A stretch of DNA of 64,000 nucleotides from Balneolaceae bacterium UBA7797. Its GTDB lineage: Bacteria; Bacteroidota; Rhodothermia; Balneolales; Balneolaceae. The DNA lies in NCBI GenBank assembly GCA_002480645.1, contig DLCN01000003.1:186001-250000 (forward strand). The letters are read 5' to 3'. Each line of letters starts with the position of its first letter. The stretch's first letter is position 1. The notes under the pieces are model-generated. The model made no database searches. It was not told the DNA's origin and worked only from the letters and a program-made list of their open reading frames with translations. Both the position numbers and the translations under genes were made by a program. This document shows positions 44,139 to 54,728 of this stretch, one piece after another.

Positions 44139-44360
44139 AGTAAATTTTTATTTTTGGCAAATACTATTTAACGTTAAAAGTCGTAAACACAGAGAGCGAA
44201 AAACTACCTAATATCAACATCTAAACGCAGTGATCACCCTTTCAACATACTCAAATATATGGTATTATCTGTGTTCATTTGCCAACAATAATTCATCACC
44301 GACTGTCGCCTATCGTATATAGCTACTAAATCTTTCACAACCGGGTAAATTATAACGTCG

Positions 44361-47300
44361 GTGCGTTTTTTTAATAAGCTATTTAGTCTGTTACTGTTGG
44401 CTCTGCTGGTAAACGGTGTGGTGATGGTTCGCTCTGCAAATGCTCAGGATGAACGGGATACTGAACCGGTTGATTCCGTGCTTACCGAAAGTATACCGGA
44501 TAGTCTGCTTGAAGGGGTAAAACTTTACACTGCATTCAGAAAAAGCCAGGTGAGTTCACTTTCCGGAGTGAATAAAGGAGCATTATATGGCATAAATCTG
44601 GATAATGAACGGACCACGGTAACCTGGGATTCGGTGGATACTTATAAGATCAGTACAAAGCTCTTCGGGTATGATCTGTATGAACCTGTAGTTACTGATT
44701 TTGAGAATTATGCGGCTATTAAGAAAAGAGAGCAACAGCGAAAGATCCAGTATATCCTGGTAGAAGAAGGGAAAAATCAGGAGGAAGAAGGGCGGGGATT
44801 ACTCGATTTCAGGATTAATGTACCGGGTGGGGAAAATTCCGCATTTACCACAATCTTTGGTACCGATGAGGTAAGTCTGAGGGTAAATGGTTCGGCCAAT
44901 ATGAATGTGGGAGCATCCATCCAAAAACTGGATGACGGTACTTTACCGGAAGATCTAAGAACGAGAGTGGATCCCACCTTTAATCAGAATCTTCAGCTAA
45001 ACATCCAGGGTACCATCGGTGATAAACTAACCATCGCCACAGATTGGGATACTGAGCGGCAGTTCGACTTCGAGAACCGACTGAGCATTCGCTATGAAGG
45101 TTATGAGGATGAGATCATCAAAAGTATTGAAATGGGGAACGTATCAATGGAAACCGGTAACTCACTGGTATCGGGCGGTAAGTCCTTGTTTGGTATCAAG
45201 GCGATCTCTGAGTTAGGACCATTGAAGGTAACATCGGTTGTTTCTCAGCAGAAAGGGGAAAGCAATTCTAAAAAGATATCAGGTGGTTCTCAGGAACAAT
45301 CGATATCGCTTACTCCGGCAGATTATGAAGATGGAAGGCACTTTTTTCTCGATTTTTACAACAGACAGGAATTTGAGAGAGCCTTAGCCGATCCGCAGAA
45401 TATCGTTCAGCCTTATCAGGTTTCTGAATTGTATGTGTATATAAGTCGGGCAAAACAAATTCCGGATGAAAGTGCCGTTCAGGCAATAGCATTACTGGAT
45501 CTGGGGGTAGTTACCGACGAAAACAGAACAGTATTTGGGCTGCCAAGTAATACTGATGACCGATACAGTGATGATCTGCTAAATGAAAAGCGTCCAACGA
45601 ATAGTAGTGCTACCAACGAAGATTTTAATGCCACAGCTCAGGAATATGTGGATGCTTCTTTTGAATTATTACAAGAAGGCGTGGATTACACTTTTAACAG
45701 GGCGCTGGGCTTCATCAGTATGAAGAGCTTTATCAATACCGGTGATGCGATCGCAGTTGCTTTTGTATATGCCAATCCGGCTACTGGTCAACCGGTAGCT
45801 GTTGGGGAATTGAATGCCTCCGGTAATGACAGAATTTATTTAAAGCTATTACGTCCCGGAGGGATGACCACTCAGGATACTGCATGGCCGCTAACCATGC
45901 GAAATATTTATTCATTGGGTGTTTCCGGTATTACTCCCGAAGGTTTTGAGCTGGAGATCGCGGATACCCGTGGAAACATTCCGGAAGTAAATTTACCGGG
46001 TCGCCAGCCTACTTTATTGCAGGACCTTGGATTAGACAGGGTGAATTCGGAAGGTGCCACTAATCCTGACAACCTGGTCGATTTTACAGGCATTACATTA
46101 GATGCTGGTAGTGGTCGGTTGATGTTTCCTTATCTGGAACCATTTGGCGACCGGATACTGAATGTGTTAGGTAGCGGTGTAGCTGATTCTGTAAAACAAG
46201 CGCTGGCTTTTACTGAGTTGTATGATGTAAAACAAAGTGATGCCCGTGACATCTCAAAAAACAGAAATTACACAATATCCGGTACTTCCACGGGTGGAGT
46301 TTCCGGTTCTTTTTATTTAGGCTTTGGTCTGATCGAAGGATCTGTAAAGGTATACGCAAACAATGTTCAGTTAACTGAGAATACAGATTTTGAGGTTGAT
46401 TATTCCTTTGGTAGTCTTACCATTTTAAATGACCGATATCTGGCACCCGGCCAGGATATCGAAGTAGAATTCGAAAGCAATCAGTTTTCCATTATTGGCC
46501 AGAAGAACTTTACCGGAGTAAGGGCAGAGTATACGATCAATGATGATATCAGTATTGGAAGTACGTATTTCAAACTGAAGGAACAACCTTTGTCAGACAA
46601 GATCAGGATTGGTAATGAGCCAATTAACAATACCATTTTAGGGTTGGATGCAAAGGCGAATTTTGATGCCCCCTGGTTAACCCGCTTTATTGATAAGATC
46701 CCGCTTTTACAAACCAAGACTCCATCCAATTTTAATTTCAGCGGTGAATTTGCTCAATTAAGACCCGGAGTTGCACAAACTAATGCTGTTCAACAGGCCA
46801 TAGATAACGGAGAATTATATCAGGATGAGGAAAACGGATTGGTATTCATCGATGATTTTGAAGGTGCCGAATATACGATCAGTCTAACCAATCCCGGGCG
46901 TTGGAACTTATCCTCAGCACCTGCAGCCTTACCCGGATATCCCGCTGATGAAAACTACTTTGGAAACCCTGATTTTTCACCTCCGCAAACTACTGCCGAC
47001 AGAAAAGCCCGGGCCGATCTCCGATCTCAGTTTTCCTGGTACTCTATTCCCCGTAATATAGAAAGTATCCGAAATGTTGGGAATCCACCACCGGAGGCAG
47101 AGATCGTTTTTACCGATGATGTATTTCAGGGTAGGGAAGTTACAACGTACGATGATCAGCGGTTAACGACCTTTGATGTATACTACGATCCTCAGAAACG
47201 CGGGCAGTACAATTTTAACCGGGATCTGAAAAATTTACTGGAAAACGAACCGGAGAGAACCTGGGGAGGCATGACCTATGTGATCCCATCCGGGCAGGAG

Positions 47301-50300
47301 GATCTGGTTCAGAATAATATCGAATTTCTGGAATTTTGGGTGCAGGCTGTATTACCAAACGGACAGGATCCTGCGGGGCAGGAGCCATTCTATGATGGAA
47401 AGATCTATATCGATCTTGGAATCATTTCAGAGGATGTGATCCCGAATGTCCGCCTTAATACCGAAGATGGTTTGTCGACCGTGTTGAATAATCTGCAGGA
47501 AGATGATCCCGAAAGTGACCCGAGATCTTACATTCCCCCTTCACCGCCGGTGCCATTAGGGCAGTTTTCGAATTCGAACCGGCAATTAGAAGATGTTGGA
47601 TTGGATGGCGCTCCGAATCCCGGTACCAGTGGTTCAGATGGGAAAGATGAAGGGGTATTATTTGCTGATTTCATCAATGCGATGAGAGAACAATATGGGG
47701 AAGGATCAGAAGAGTTTACTGCCATTGAAGAAGATCCGGCGAATGATGATTATGTGTATTACAGTCAGAATTCTGTGATCGACCGACCACTAAATGAACG
47801 GTTTTTCAGAATGTTGGGATATCCGGATGGGAATACACCGGAAAGTGGGAACAGTGAAGGTAAAACAGCGGTAACGTTAAAGCCTGATACCGAAGGATTG
47901 GTTAGTTCTTCTTCTATTCAACAAACGAATTCCTATTACCAGTATGAGCTGGATTTTAACCCGGCTGATGTCAATAATCTTCAGATCGGAGCAGAAGGGA
48001 CTTATATTGTGGATAAGATCCAAAGAAATCCGGATTACAAGACCTGGTATTTGGTACGCATTCCATTATCTGATTACAAACGTAAATTCGGAGATATCGA
48101 GAGTTTCCAGAACATCTCATATATGCGTATGTGGATGAGTGGGTACGAGCAACCGTTTACGCTACGATTTGCTACATTCGAATTTGTGGGAAGTCAATGG
48201 AGAAAAGTCACTGATCTAACTGAATCTCCCGTTACTGACAAAGAATTTCGTCTTTCCACGATCAATATTGAGGAAAATGCGAACCGGGAGCCATTCCCAT
48301 ATCGCCAACCGGATGGAGCTATTCGCGCTTTAAACAGAAGTGCACAGGTACAAACCCTGGAGAATGAGCAATCTTTAGTTTTAAGTGTGGAAGATCTGGG
48401 CCCCGGAGAGATTCAAATGGTGAAAAGAGTCTATCCCGGTAAACTCAACCTGTTGAATTACGGGAATATCCGAATGTTTGTTCACGGTGAAGGATATATG
48501 GAGCGGGGAGATGCCGAGTTGGTAGTACGTATTGGAACCGATCTGGAGAATAATTACTACGAATATCGTCAGCCGGTCACGCCCTCCGAAGAGATCCCAT
48601 TCAGTAATAATCCGGAAGACCGCGGTCAGATGGAGATCGAAGCGGAAGAGATCTGGAAATACGATGAGAACAGCATGAATATTATCATTTCGGCATTCAA
48701 TGTGTTGAAGCAGAGAAGGGATGCTGCCGGGGCTGATCCGAATGAACTGTATGAATTATCCGGAATTTTAGGAGAAGAAGCTGTTTCCGGCGCCACGGTG
48801 GGGATTAAAGGGAACCCATCACTGGAAAGAGTAACAGAGATCGGATTGGGGATAAAGAATCCATTTGATCCTACCGATGTGAGTTCCAATGGCGGACCGA
48901 GCCTTGATGCAGAATTCTGGTTGAATGAACTTCGTGTTTCCGGTTTTGATAATGAAAATGGGTGGGCGGCAAACGCAAAGTCATCGGTTAAATTTGCCGA
49001 TTTTGCTACGTTAAATGCTAATATGACCCGAAGAACAAATGGCTTCGGTGGGTTGGAATCGAGGTTGGGAGACCGTACTGTTTCTGATCAATTAGCATTC
49101 GGGATCAGTTCTACCATAAACCTGCACAAACTCATTCCGGACCGGTATGGGTGGAATTTTCCGGTTACATTATCTACTCGAAGAAATACTCAAACACCTA
49201 AATATTTGCCGGATCAGGGGGATATCAGGTTAACGGATTTTCAGGATGCGATAAACTCAAACGAAGACCTGACCATTGCAGAAAAAGATGCATTGATCGC
49301 AAACAAGATCAGGGATATACAAACCGTAAGCGAGAATTTCTCCCTCAATATTTCCAATATTTCCAAGAGTAATTCCAGAAGTAAATTAGCCCAGCAGACC
49401 CTCGATAATATTAAGCTGAGTTATGTGTATAACGAAGGGTATTCCCGGAATCCTCAGTTAGTATTTCAGAATAAATGGGATTATAAAGCATCAGTGTCCT
49501 ACAATCTTGCACTACGGAAGGTGAAGCTATTTCGCCCATTTAAATTCACGGAGAACATCCCGATCGCAAAAGCGCTGTCAGGATTACGTTTTGGATATCT
49601 TCCAAATTCTATTTCAACTTCGTCTACCATTACCCGGCGCTATGATGAGTCGAGACGTAGAAACCTGACGGATCCAACCGATCTGCAGGCCATACAGCAA
49701 TCTCATGCCTTTACACAGCAAAACAGGTTTGCTCTTAATTATAGCCTAACTCCATCCATCCCGATCTCATTTTCCACTTCCACCAATTTTGATCTCTCGA
49801 GTGCGGGTATTAAACAAAGAAGTGATAATGGAGTGGATAGTTTGAGTTTTGATGTTCGCTCAACATCGGATGTGATCAAAGGGGTACTCACCGATACCCT
49901 TTCTGCACGTCGCTCTTCTTATTCCGAAAGCTTTTCGGCAAGTTGGCGTCCCCAGCTTAATCGTATTGATGCGTTGAATTGGCTCACCTATTCCTCAAGT
50001 TATGGTGGGGGATATAACTGGTCGAACAGCCCGCGAGGCTCTGATCTGGGAGCAACGGTCTCTAATTCCTTTCAGTTAGATAATACCATTAAGATTAATT
50101 CTGCTAAACTCTTCGAGAAGTTAGGATTTATCGGAAAGATGGAAGAGTCTGATAAAAATGAATCGAAAGAGCGGAGTGATTTTAAGAAGAAACTTGAACA
50201 GGAAGCGGAGCAGGATATTCCGGATAGTTTAAGAACTCAAAAACCACCCCCGGACATTTTAAAAGAAGCCCGCTATTTCGGTCGAAAGTTATTTTTGGCC

Positions 50301-51647
50301 GTATTTAGTTTAGATGATATAAGCGGGAGCTACAAACGGACAAAAAGTGGTAGTCAACCCGGTTATTCGGGTGGGTCTCAGCTGTTTTATGCCTTCAACG
50401 ATCCGGGATCCGGGAATTATTCGCCATCATTGGGATATCGAATGGGACTTAAAGATCGTATTGACAGAGGGCAGTTGGTTGGCAATACAGACGGAGATGC
50501 GAATATTCAGCTTCCGGCAAATAACAGTTATTCCGATAATATAACTGCCAGTACCAGAATAAGTCCCTTTCAGAATTTTACCATCAATCTGGATTGGTCG
50601 GCGATCATTTCAAACCGACAAACCGAAAGTATAACGGTAAGCCCCGATAACGAGTTAACCATCATCAATACTGAATCCGGCTCCTATTCTTCTTCTGTGT
50701 GGGCATTTGGTAAGGGCTACGAAACCCTGTTCCGGCGCCAATTGGCTACCGCATATGCCGATATAAGTGAGGGAACTACTACCATTGAAGATTCGCTGGG
50801 AAATGGAGACGGCCGTTTTGTATTGAACAGGAATACGCTGGAAGAAGATTTCAGGAAGGCTTATCTGGGAGAAAATACCAATGGTATTGGTGAACGCGGC
50901 TTTATGGCGTTTCCAAAACCGGGTTGGAGGGTTAGCTGGAGCCGGTTAGAAAAATATATTCCATTTATCGGGAAACTGATGTCGAATGCAAGTCTAACTC
51001 ACGGCTATAAAGGTACCTATAAAGTAGATTGGAGCCTGAATGCTCTTACAGGTAAACAGGCCCCTCAGTCTTTAGGTGATTTCAGTATTGTTGATGATCG
51101 TGGGAAATATGAACCGACTGCGTTACGCGCTGAACGTAGATTTTCACCACTTGCAAAGCTGAATATCACCTGGAATTCAGGATTGCGCACCGACCTTGGA
51201 TATGATAGAAGTACCATTTCTACTTTTGCTGTTTCCAGTAAAAGGGTATCTCAAACGTTAAGTCAGGGCATCGACTTCTCGGTTAATTACACCTTCAAAA
51301 ATGTAAAGATCTCCTTCCTGCCAAAAGTGAAGAATAATATTGATATGAGTATCCGGGGAAGTTATAAGAACGATTCCGAAGAGAGTTATAAACTGGATAC
51401 TGATCTGGATAACAATCTGTTTTCAGGTGCAAATTCCACCACACCTGTAAATCAGGCAGAAATTTCGAGTCAGCGAATAACCGGACAACAGCGCATTAAC
51501 GGTTCTTTCACGTTGGGTTATAAGATCTCCTCAACGATCTCATCTAATTTTGAATACACGTTCAGCCGAATTGAATCGAATAATATCCCAACACGTACGA
51601 ATCACGATATACGATTTAACTTCCGGATCGCTATTCGTTCGAGATAG
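44361..51647 (+). CDS. sprA: SprA, translocon of the type 9 secretion system
   Basis: SprA (Sov) forms the very large outer-membrane pore of the type 9 secretion system, which exports proteins bearing a C-terminal T9SS signal. At 2428 residues it matches the family. The signal peptide ends RSANA-QDE. Repeated features of SprA are present: LDFRINVPGGENSAFTTIFG, GTIGDKLTIATDWDTERQFD, the GRWNLSS segment after FIDDFEGAEYTISL, and many barrel strands at the C-terminus. The start is GTG; no ATG precedes the signal peptide. Its 3' end overlaps the lnt 3' end by 17 bases. Confidence 0.95.
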   Translation: MRFFNKLFSLLLLALLVNGVVMVRSANAQDERDTEPVDSVLTESIPDSLLEGVKLYTAFRKSQVSSLSGVNKGALYGINLDNERTTVTWDSVDTYKISTKLFGYDLYEPVVTDFENYAAIKKREQQRKIQYILVEEGKNQEEEGRGLLDFRINVPGGENSAFTTIFGTDEVSLRVNGSANMNVGASIQKLDDGTLPEDLRTRVDPTFNQNLQLNIQGTIGDKLTIATDWDTERQFDFENRLSIRYEGYEDEIIKSIEMGNVSMETGNSLVSGGKSLFGIKAISELGPLKVTSVVSQQKGESNSKKISGGSQEQSISLTPADYEDGRHFFLDFYNRQEFERALADPQNIVQPYQVSELYVYISRAKQIPDESAVQAIALLDLGVVTDENRTVFGLPSNTDDRYSDDLLNEKRPTNSSATNEDFNATAQEYVDASFELLQEGVDYTFNRALGFISMKSFINTGDAIAVAFVYANPATGQPVAVGELNASGNDRIYLKLLRPGGMTTQDTAWPLTMRNIYSLGVSGITPEGFELEIADTRGNIPEVNLPGRQPTLLQDLGLDRVNSEGATNPDNLVDFTGITLDAGSGRLMFPYLEPFGDRILNVLGSGVADSVKQALAFTELYDVKQSDARDISKNRNYTISGTSTGGVSGSFYLGFGLIEGSVKVYANNVQLTENTDFEVDYSFGSLTILNDRYLAPGQDIEVEFESNQFSIIGQKNFTGVRAEYTINDDISIGSTYFKLKEQPLSDKIRIGNEPINNTILGLDAKANFDAPWLTRFIDKIPLLQTKTPSNFNFSGEFAQLRPGVAQTNAVQQAIDNGELYQDEENGLVFIDDFEGAEYTISLTNPGRWNLSSAPAALPGYPADENYFGNPDFSPPQTTADRKARADLRSQFSWYSIPRNIESIRNVGNPPPEAEIVFTDDVFQGREVTTYDDQRLTTFDVYYDPQKRGQYNFNRDLKNLLENEPERTWGGMTYVIPSGQEDLVQNNIEFLEFWVQAVLPNGQDPAGQEPFYDGKIYIDLGIISEDVIPNVRLNTEDGLSTVLNNLQEDDPESDPRSYIPPSPPVPLGQFSNSNRQLEDVGLDGAPNPGTSGSDGKDEGVLFADFINAMREQYGEGSEEFTAIEEDPANDDYVYYSQNSVIDRPLNERFFRMLGYPDGNTPESGNSEGKTAVTLKPDTEGLVSSSSIQQTNSYYQYELDFNPADVNNLQIGAEGTYIVDKIQRNPDYKTWYLVRIPLSDYKRKFGDIESFQNISYMRMWMSGYEQPFTLRFATFEFVGSQWRKVTDLTESPVTDKEFRLSTINIEENANREPFPYRQPDGAIRALNRSAQVQTLENEQSLVLSVEDLGPGEIQMVKRVYPGKLNLLNYGNIRMFVHGEGYMERGDAELVVRIGTDLENNYYEYRQPVTPSEEIPFSNNPEDRGQMEIEAEEIWKYDENSMNIIISAFNVLKQRRDAAGADPNELYELSGILGEEAVSGATVGIKGNPSLERVTEIGLGIKNPFDPTDVSSNGGPSLDAEFWLNELRVSGFDNENGWAANAKSSVKFADFATLNANMTRRTNGFGGLESRLGDRTVSDQLAFGISSTINLHKLIPDRYGWNFPVTLSTRRNTQTPKYLPDQGDIRLTDFQDAINSNEDLTIAEKDALIANKIRDIQTVSENFSLNISNISKSNSRSKLAQQTLDNIKLSYVYNEGYSRNPQLVFQNKWDYKASVSYNLALRKVKLFRPFKFTENIPIAKALSGLRFGYLPNSISTSSTITRRYDESRRRNLTDPTDLQAIQQSHAFTQQNRFALNYSLTPSIPISFSTSTNFDLSSAGIKQRSDNGVDSLSFDVRSTSDVIKGVLTDTLSARRSSYSESFSASWRPQLNRIDALNWLTYSSSYGGGYNWSNSPRGSDLGATVSNSFQLDNTIKINSAKLFEKLGFIGKMEESDKNESKERSDFKKKLEQEAEQDIPDSLRTQKPPPDILKEARYFGRKLFLAVFSLDDISGSYKRTKSGSQPGYSGGSQLFYAFNDPGSGNYSPSLGYRMGLKDRIDRGQLVGNTDGDANIQLPANNSYSDNITASTRISPFQNFTINLDWSAIISNRQTESITVSPDNELTIINTESGSYSSSVWAFGKGYETLFRRQLATAYADISEGTTTIEDSLGNGDGRFVLNRNTLEEDFRKAYLGENTNGIGERGFMAFPKPGWRVSWSRLEKYIPFIGKLMSNASLTHGYKGTYKVDWSLNALTGKQAPQSLGDFSIVDDRGKYEPTALRAERRFSPLAKLNITWNSGLRTDLGYDRSTISTFAVSSKRVSQTLSQGIDFSVNYTFKNVKISFLPKVKNNIDMSIRGSYKNDSEESYKLDTDLDNNLFSGANSTTPVNQAEISSQRITGQQRINGSFTLGYKISSTISSNFEYTFSRIESNNIPTRTNHDIRFNFRIAIRSR

Positions 51648-53190
51648 AATGGTTCCGTTGTTTAGTTAAGCCGAAACCGAGTCCCACCAATACTGAAAAG
51701 AAACACAGAATCGATAACCAATCACCGAACCGGGTGTATATCGTACTGGTTTTAAGTAAGGGAATATTAGTGTTGAAACCGGTTCGAACCCAGTAATCTG
51801 TATATTGCTCTACGGAACCATCGGGGCGTATTATACCTGATGTACCATTATTAGCACTTCGAACCACCCATCGATCGAACTCTATAGCCCGGAGTTTAGC
51901 ATAGGCAAAATGCTGTTTGTGACCGCTGGAATTTCCCCACCATCCATCGTTGGTTATTATGGTGATGAAATCCGCACCATTCACAACAAATTCTCGATTC
52001 CATGAAGGGAAAACGGAATCGTAGCAGACCAAACCACTGGTCTTAAATTTATCTGTTTCCAGCATATCAGGGGTATATCCCTTGCCATAACCTGCCAGAT
52101 ATCTCCAGTCAGCCAAGCCAATTACATCCAGCCGGCTGATCACATTCACAAAAGGGATCCTTTCCACAAATGGAACGAGATTGTGTTTATCATATCTGGA
52201 TTTTTCACCATTCCCATCAACATATAGCGCGGAATTAAAGATGTTAAAAGGTTTGGATTGTTCCCCACCCCGATATAATCTGGGAAGACTATCCTCATAG
52301 ACGGTAAACAATCCGGTTCCAACTACAAAACCTGTATTCCAGGTTCGGGCAGAATCTGCAATTCTATTGGCAGTTCTTGAAAACATTCGAATGGGTTTAT
52401 CGATTGCATTTTCCGGCCAAACCACCAGATCGGTATGAGCCGGTTTGGATTGAGCCGTAACAGCAAAAAGACTGTCAAGAACTTCTGTTGGACCGCTCAT
52501 TCCTCCATAATCTTCATAGGAGTCATGATTTGGCTGAGCAACTGTCACGTTTATGGTTTCTGCACGTTCAACATATGGATCATCAATGGCAAAGTAGATG
52601 AGAGACCCCAATGGAACGAGCAGAAAATACGCTAAAGTGATATAAGCATAGGTTCGTTTGTTATTGATCAGGCTTTGATAAGCTAATGCTGCGGTAAAAA
52701 CTACCCAAAAGGTAATACCCAGATGACCGGTGATGGAGATGTACTGGATTAAGCTGATCTGATTTGCCCAGGCATTTCCAATAGCAAGCCATGGCCAGGC
52801 AAGATCCCAATGGTGGTGTAAATATTCATACAATACCCAGGTTGAGGTTTGTAACACTGCAATATGTAAGGGATGGGTAAATCTGCGTTGAAAAAACCGC
52901 ATTAACACCAGTGGGATGGTCATAAGTACGGCATTAGCAAGGATCGCCGCAATTCCTGCTGCCAGACTAGCCATCATTAACCAATAGGTAGTAAGCAGAT
53001 TCCAAAGTACAAACCCGGGATAACTAAAATAGGCCAGCTGCCGGTAGCTGTGGCATTGGGCACTCAAATGAAAAAGGAGTATAAATGCTGGAATGCTGAG
53101 AAAGGAGAGATCGATCGGTGGAAAACTTAAAGCCAGAAATAAACCTGCCGTAAGTGAAAGGATCCATTTATTCTGAAAAAAATTCATCAT
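51631..53190 (-). CDS. lnt: apolipoprotein N-acyltransferase
   Basis: It adds the third acyl chain to lipoproteins at the inner membrane. At 519 residues it has several N-terminal membrane helices and then a nitrilase domain. The catalytic triad is visible: Glu in LVVWPENAIDKP, Lys in SRYDKHNLVPFVERIPF, and Cys in SGLVCYDSVFPSWN; NDGWWGNSSGHKQHF is the conserved loop after the Cys. The start overlaps the rsmI stop as ATGA, so the two are co-translated. The many lipoproteins in this window fit the presence of the enzyme. Confidence 0.94.
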   Translation of the reverse strand: MMNFFQNKWILSLTAGLFLALSFPPIDLSFLSIPAFILLFHLSAQCHSYRQLAYFSYPGFVLWNLLTTYWLMMASLAAGIAAILANAVLMTIPLVLMRFFQRRFTHPLHIAVLQTSTWVLYEYLHHHWDLAWPWLAIGNAWANQISLIQYISITGHLGITFWVVFTAALAYQSLINNKRTYAYITLAYFLLVPLGSLIYFAIDDPYVERAETINVTVAQPNHDSYEDYGGMSGPTEVLDSLFAVTAQSKPAHTDLVVWPENAIDKPIRMFSRTANRIADSARTWNTGFVVGTGLFTVYEDSLPRLYRGGEQSKPFNIFNSALYVDGNGEKSRYDKHNLVPFVERIPFVNVISRLDVIGLADWRYLAGYGKGYTPDMLETDKFKTSGLVCYDSVFPSWNREFVVNGADFITIITNDGWWGNSSGHKQHFAYAKLRAIEFDRWVVRSANNGTSGIIRPDGSVEQYTDYWVRTGFNTNIPLLKTSTIYTRFGDWLSILCFFSVLVGLGFGLTKQRNHSISNE

Positions 53191-53897
53191 TCTGTATATC
53201 CGTTTCCAGAGATCACCACAACGATCTCACCCTTTATACTATCCCGTGATTCAAACTCTGCTTTAAGTTCGGCAACGGTTCCTTTTAATACTTCTTCAAA
53301 CGTTTTGGTTAACTCCCGGGCTACTGCGATCAAACGATCGTTTCCCATATAGGTTTCCAGTTCGGTAAGTAACTTTAACAACCGGTTAGGACTCTCATAC
53401 AGAATAATGGTTCTTTCTTCTTCTGCCAGGATCCCGAGTTTCTTTTGGCGTCCTTTTTTATGGGGAAGAAAACCCTCAAAACAATACCGGTCGCTTGGTA
53501 ATCCGCTGGCTACAAGAGCGGTTGTTGCGGCATCTGGTCCCGGGATAACACTTATGGTATGTCCGGCCTCTCTGGCAGCGCGTACAGCGAGAAATCCTGG
53601 ATCTGAAATGCCGGGCATGCCCGCATCACTGATCAGTGCAACGTTTTGGCCTGCATCCAGAATGTTAACGAGATGATCAACTTTTCGATGTTCGTTATGC
53701 TGATGAAAAGCGAAAGTCTGTGTATTGATGAGAAAATGTTTGAGAAGCTTTCCTGAAGTTCTGGTATCTTCGCAAGCTATATAGGCCACCTCCTTCAGTA
53801 TCTCTACTGCCCGGGGGGAGAAGTCATTTAAGTTTCCGATCGGTGTGGCTACGATATAAAGAGTTGACACGCTTTTTTTGCCCGAGAAATTCAACAT
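53187..53897 (-). CDS. rsmI: 16S rRNA 2'-O-ribose C1402 methyltransferase
   Basis: This is a SAM-dependent tetrapyrrole-methylase-fold enzyme that methylates C1402 in the decoding centre of 16S rRNA. Signatures are STLYIVATPIGNLNDFSPRA, EVAYIACEDTRTSGKLLKHF, LISDAGMPGISDPGFLAVRA and VIPGPDAATTALVASGLPSD. I place the start at the ATG at 53897 (236 residues); the longer frame begins at a TTG four codons upstream. It is followed by lnt with a four-base overlap. Confidence 0.95.
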   Translation of the reverse strand: MLNFSGKKSVSTLYIVATPIGNLNDFSPRAVEILKEVAYIACEDTRTSGKLLKHFLINTQTFAFHQHNEHRKVDHLVNILDAGQNVALISDAGMPGISDPGFLAVRAAREAGHTISVIPGPDAATTALVASGLPSDRYCFEGFLPHKKGRQKKLGILAEEERTIILYESPNRLLKLLTELETYMGNDRLIAVARELTKTFEEVLKGTVAELKAEFESRDSIKGEIVVVISGNGYTE

Positions 53898-54013
53898 TAT
53901 TATTCCCAAAAGAAACTGTCACTTATAAAAAAAATTGTTCGAGGAACTACCTTTACTATTTAATGTGTTACCTTCTGCATTAGAAATAAAGTAAACAAAT
54001 AGGATAAGTTAGA

Positions 54014-54400
54014 ATGAATTTTAAGCCGAGTGGATTAAATCACATTACCATCAGAGTAAACAGGATCGATGCTTCAAAAGAATTTTACGGGGACATTCTT
54101 GGATTGGAGTTGGTTAAGACCATGGGGCAAAGTATGGCGGTTTATGAGATCGGAAACGGAGATACTCTGGTGATCGTGGAGGCAGAAACCAGTTACGATC
54201 CTACTTCCAGAGATTTTCGTGTAGACCATTTCGGCTTTTATGTAGACGATCCTAAACAAGTTGATGAGCTTGCAACCTATTTCAGAGATAAAGAAGTTAC
54301 TATTATGAGCGGGCCTGCAAATCGAAAGAAAGGAAGATTCTTATTTGTAGCCGATCCCGATGGTAACATGATCGAATTCTTTTATGAAGAAAAAGCTTAG
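54014..54400 (+). CDS. VOC-superfamily (glyoxalase-like) protein
   Basis: This is a 128-residue metal-dependent enzyme or resistance-type protein of the vicinal-oxygen-chelate fold, with two beta-alpha-beta-beta-beta units. Likely metal ligands are His in LNHITIRVNRIDASKEFY, His in RVDHFGFYVDDP, and the final Glu in DPDGNMIEFFYE. The repeat structure and length fit the glyoxalase/bleomycin-resistance/dioxygenase group; the substrate is unknown. The next gene starts 17 bases before its stop. Confidence 0.88.
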   Translation: MNFKPSGLNHITIRVNRIDASKEFYGDILGLELVKTMGQSMAVYEIGNGDTLVIVEAETSYDPTSRDFRVDHFGFYVDDPKQVDELATYFRDKEVTIMSGPANRKKGRFLFVADPDGNMIEFFYEEKA

Positions 54401-54728
54401 TCCACAAGAATTAGAAAGATTACGTAAGCAGCAGGCACACAGAAAAGAGATGGAATACCTGCTAAAGAGAGATCTCACTTTAGAGAGTGAGCGCCGTAAA
54501 ACCGAAGAGCTGTTCTACAAAGATAAGAACCCTTTGGTGATAGGGGGGATCAATTTCGTGTTCACGATTATCTTTGGGTATGCCATTAAATTCATCATCA
54601 CCCGATTCGTGCCTTTCAGTTCAATCTTTGATCCGGTATTTAATGTTCTGATTTGGGGTTCGGCAATAGTGAGTGCTTTCCTAAAAAAATCCCTGATCGA
54701 ACGGCTGTTCGATAGAATCAATCCATAG
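54384..54728 (+). CDS. small membrane protein, unknown
   Basis: This 114-residue protein is not recognised. The first 45 residues are strongly charged and helical (KLSPQELERLRKQQAHRKEM), then two hydrophobic segments follow at about residues 52-74 and 85-100, and it ends in a short basic tail (LIERLFDRINP). This suggests a cytoplasmic coiled-coil-like arm on a two-helix membrane hairpin. It overlaps the VOC gene by 17 bases, so the pair is likely translated together. Confidence 0.65.
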   Translation: MKKKLSPQELERLRKQQAHRKEMEYLLKRDLTLESERRKTEELFYKDKNPLVIGGINFVFTIIFGYAIKFIITRFVPFSSIFDPVFNVLIWGSAIVSAFLKKSLIERLFDRINP

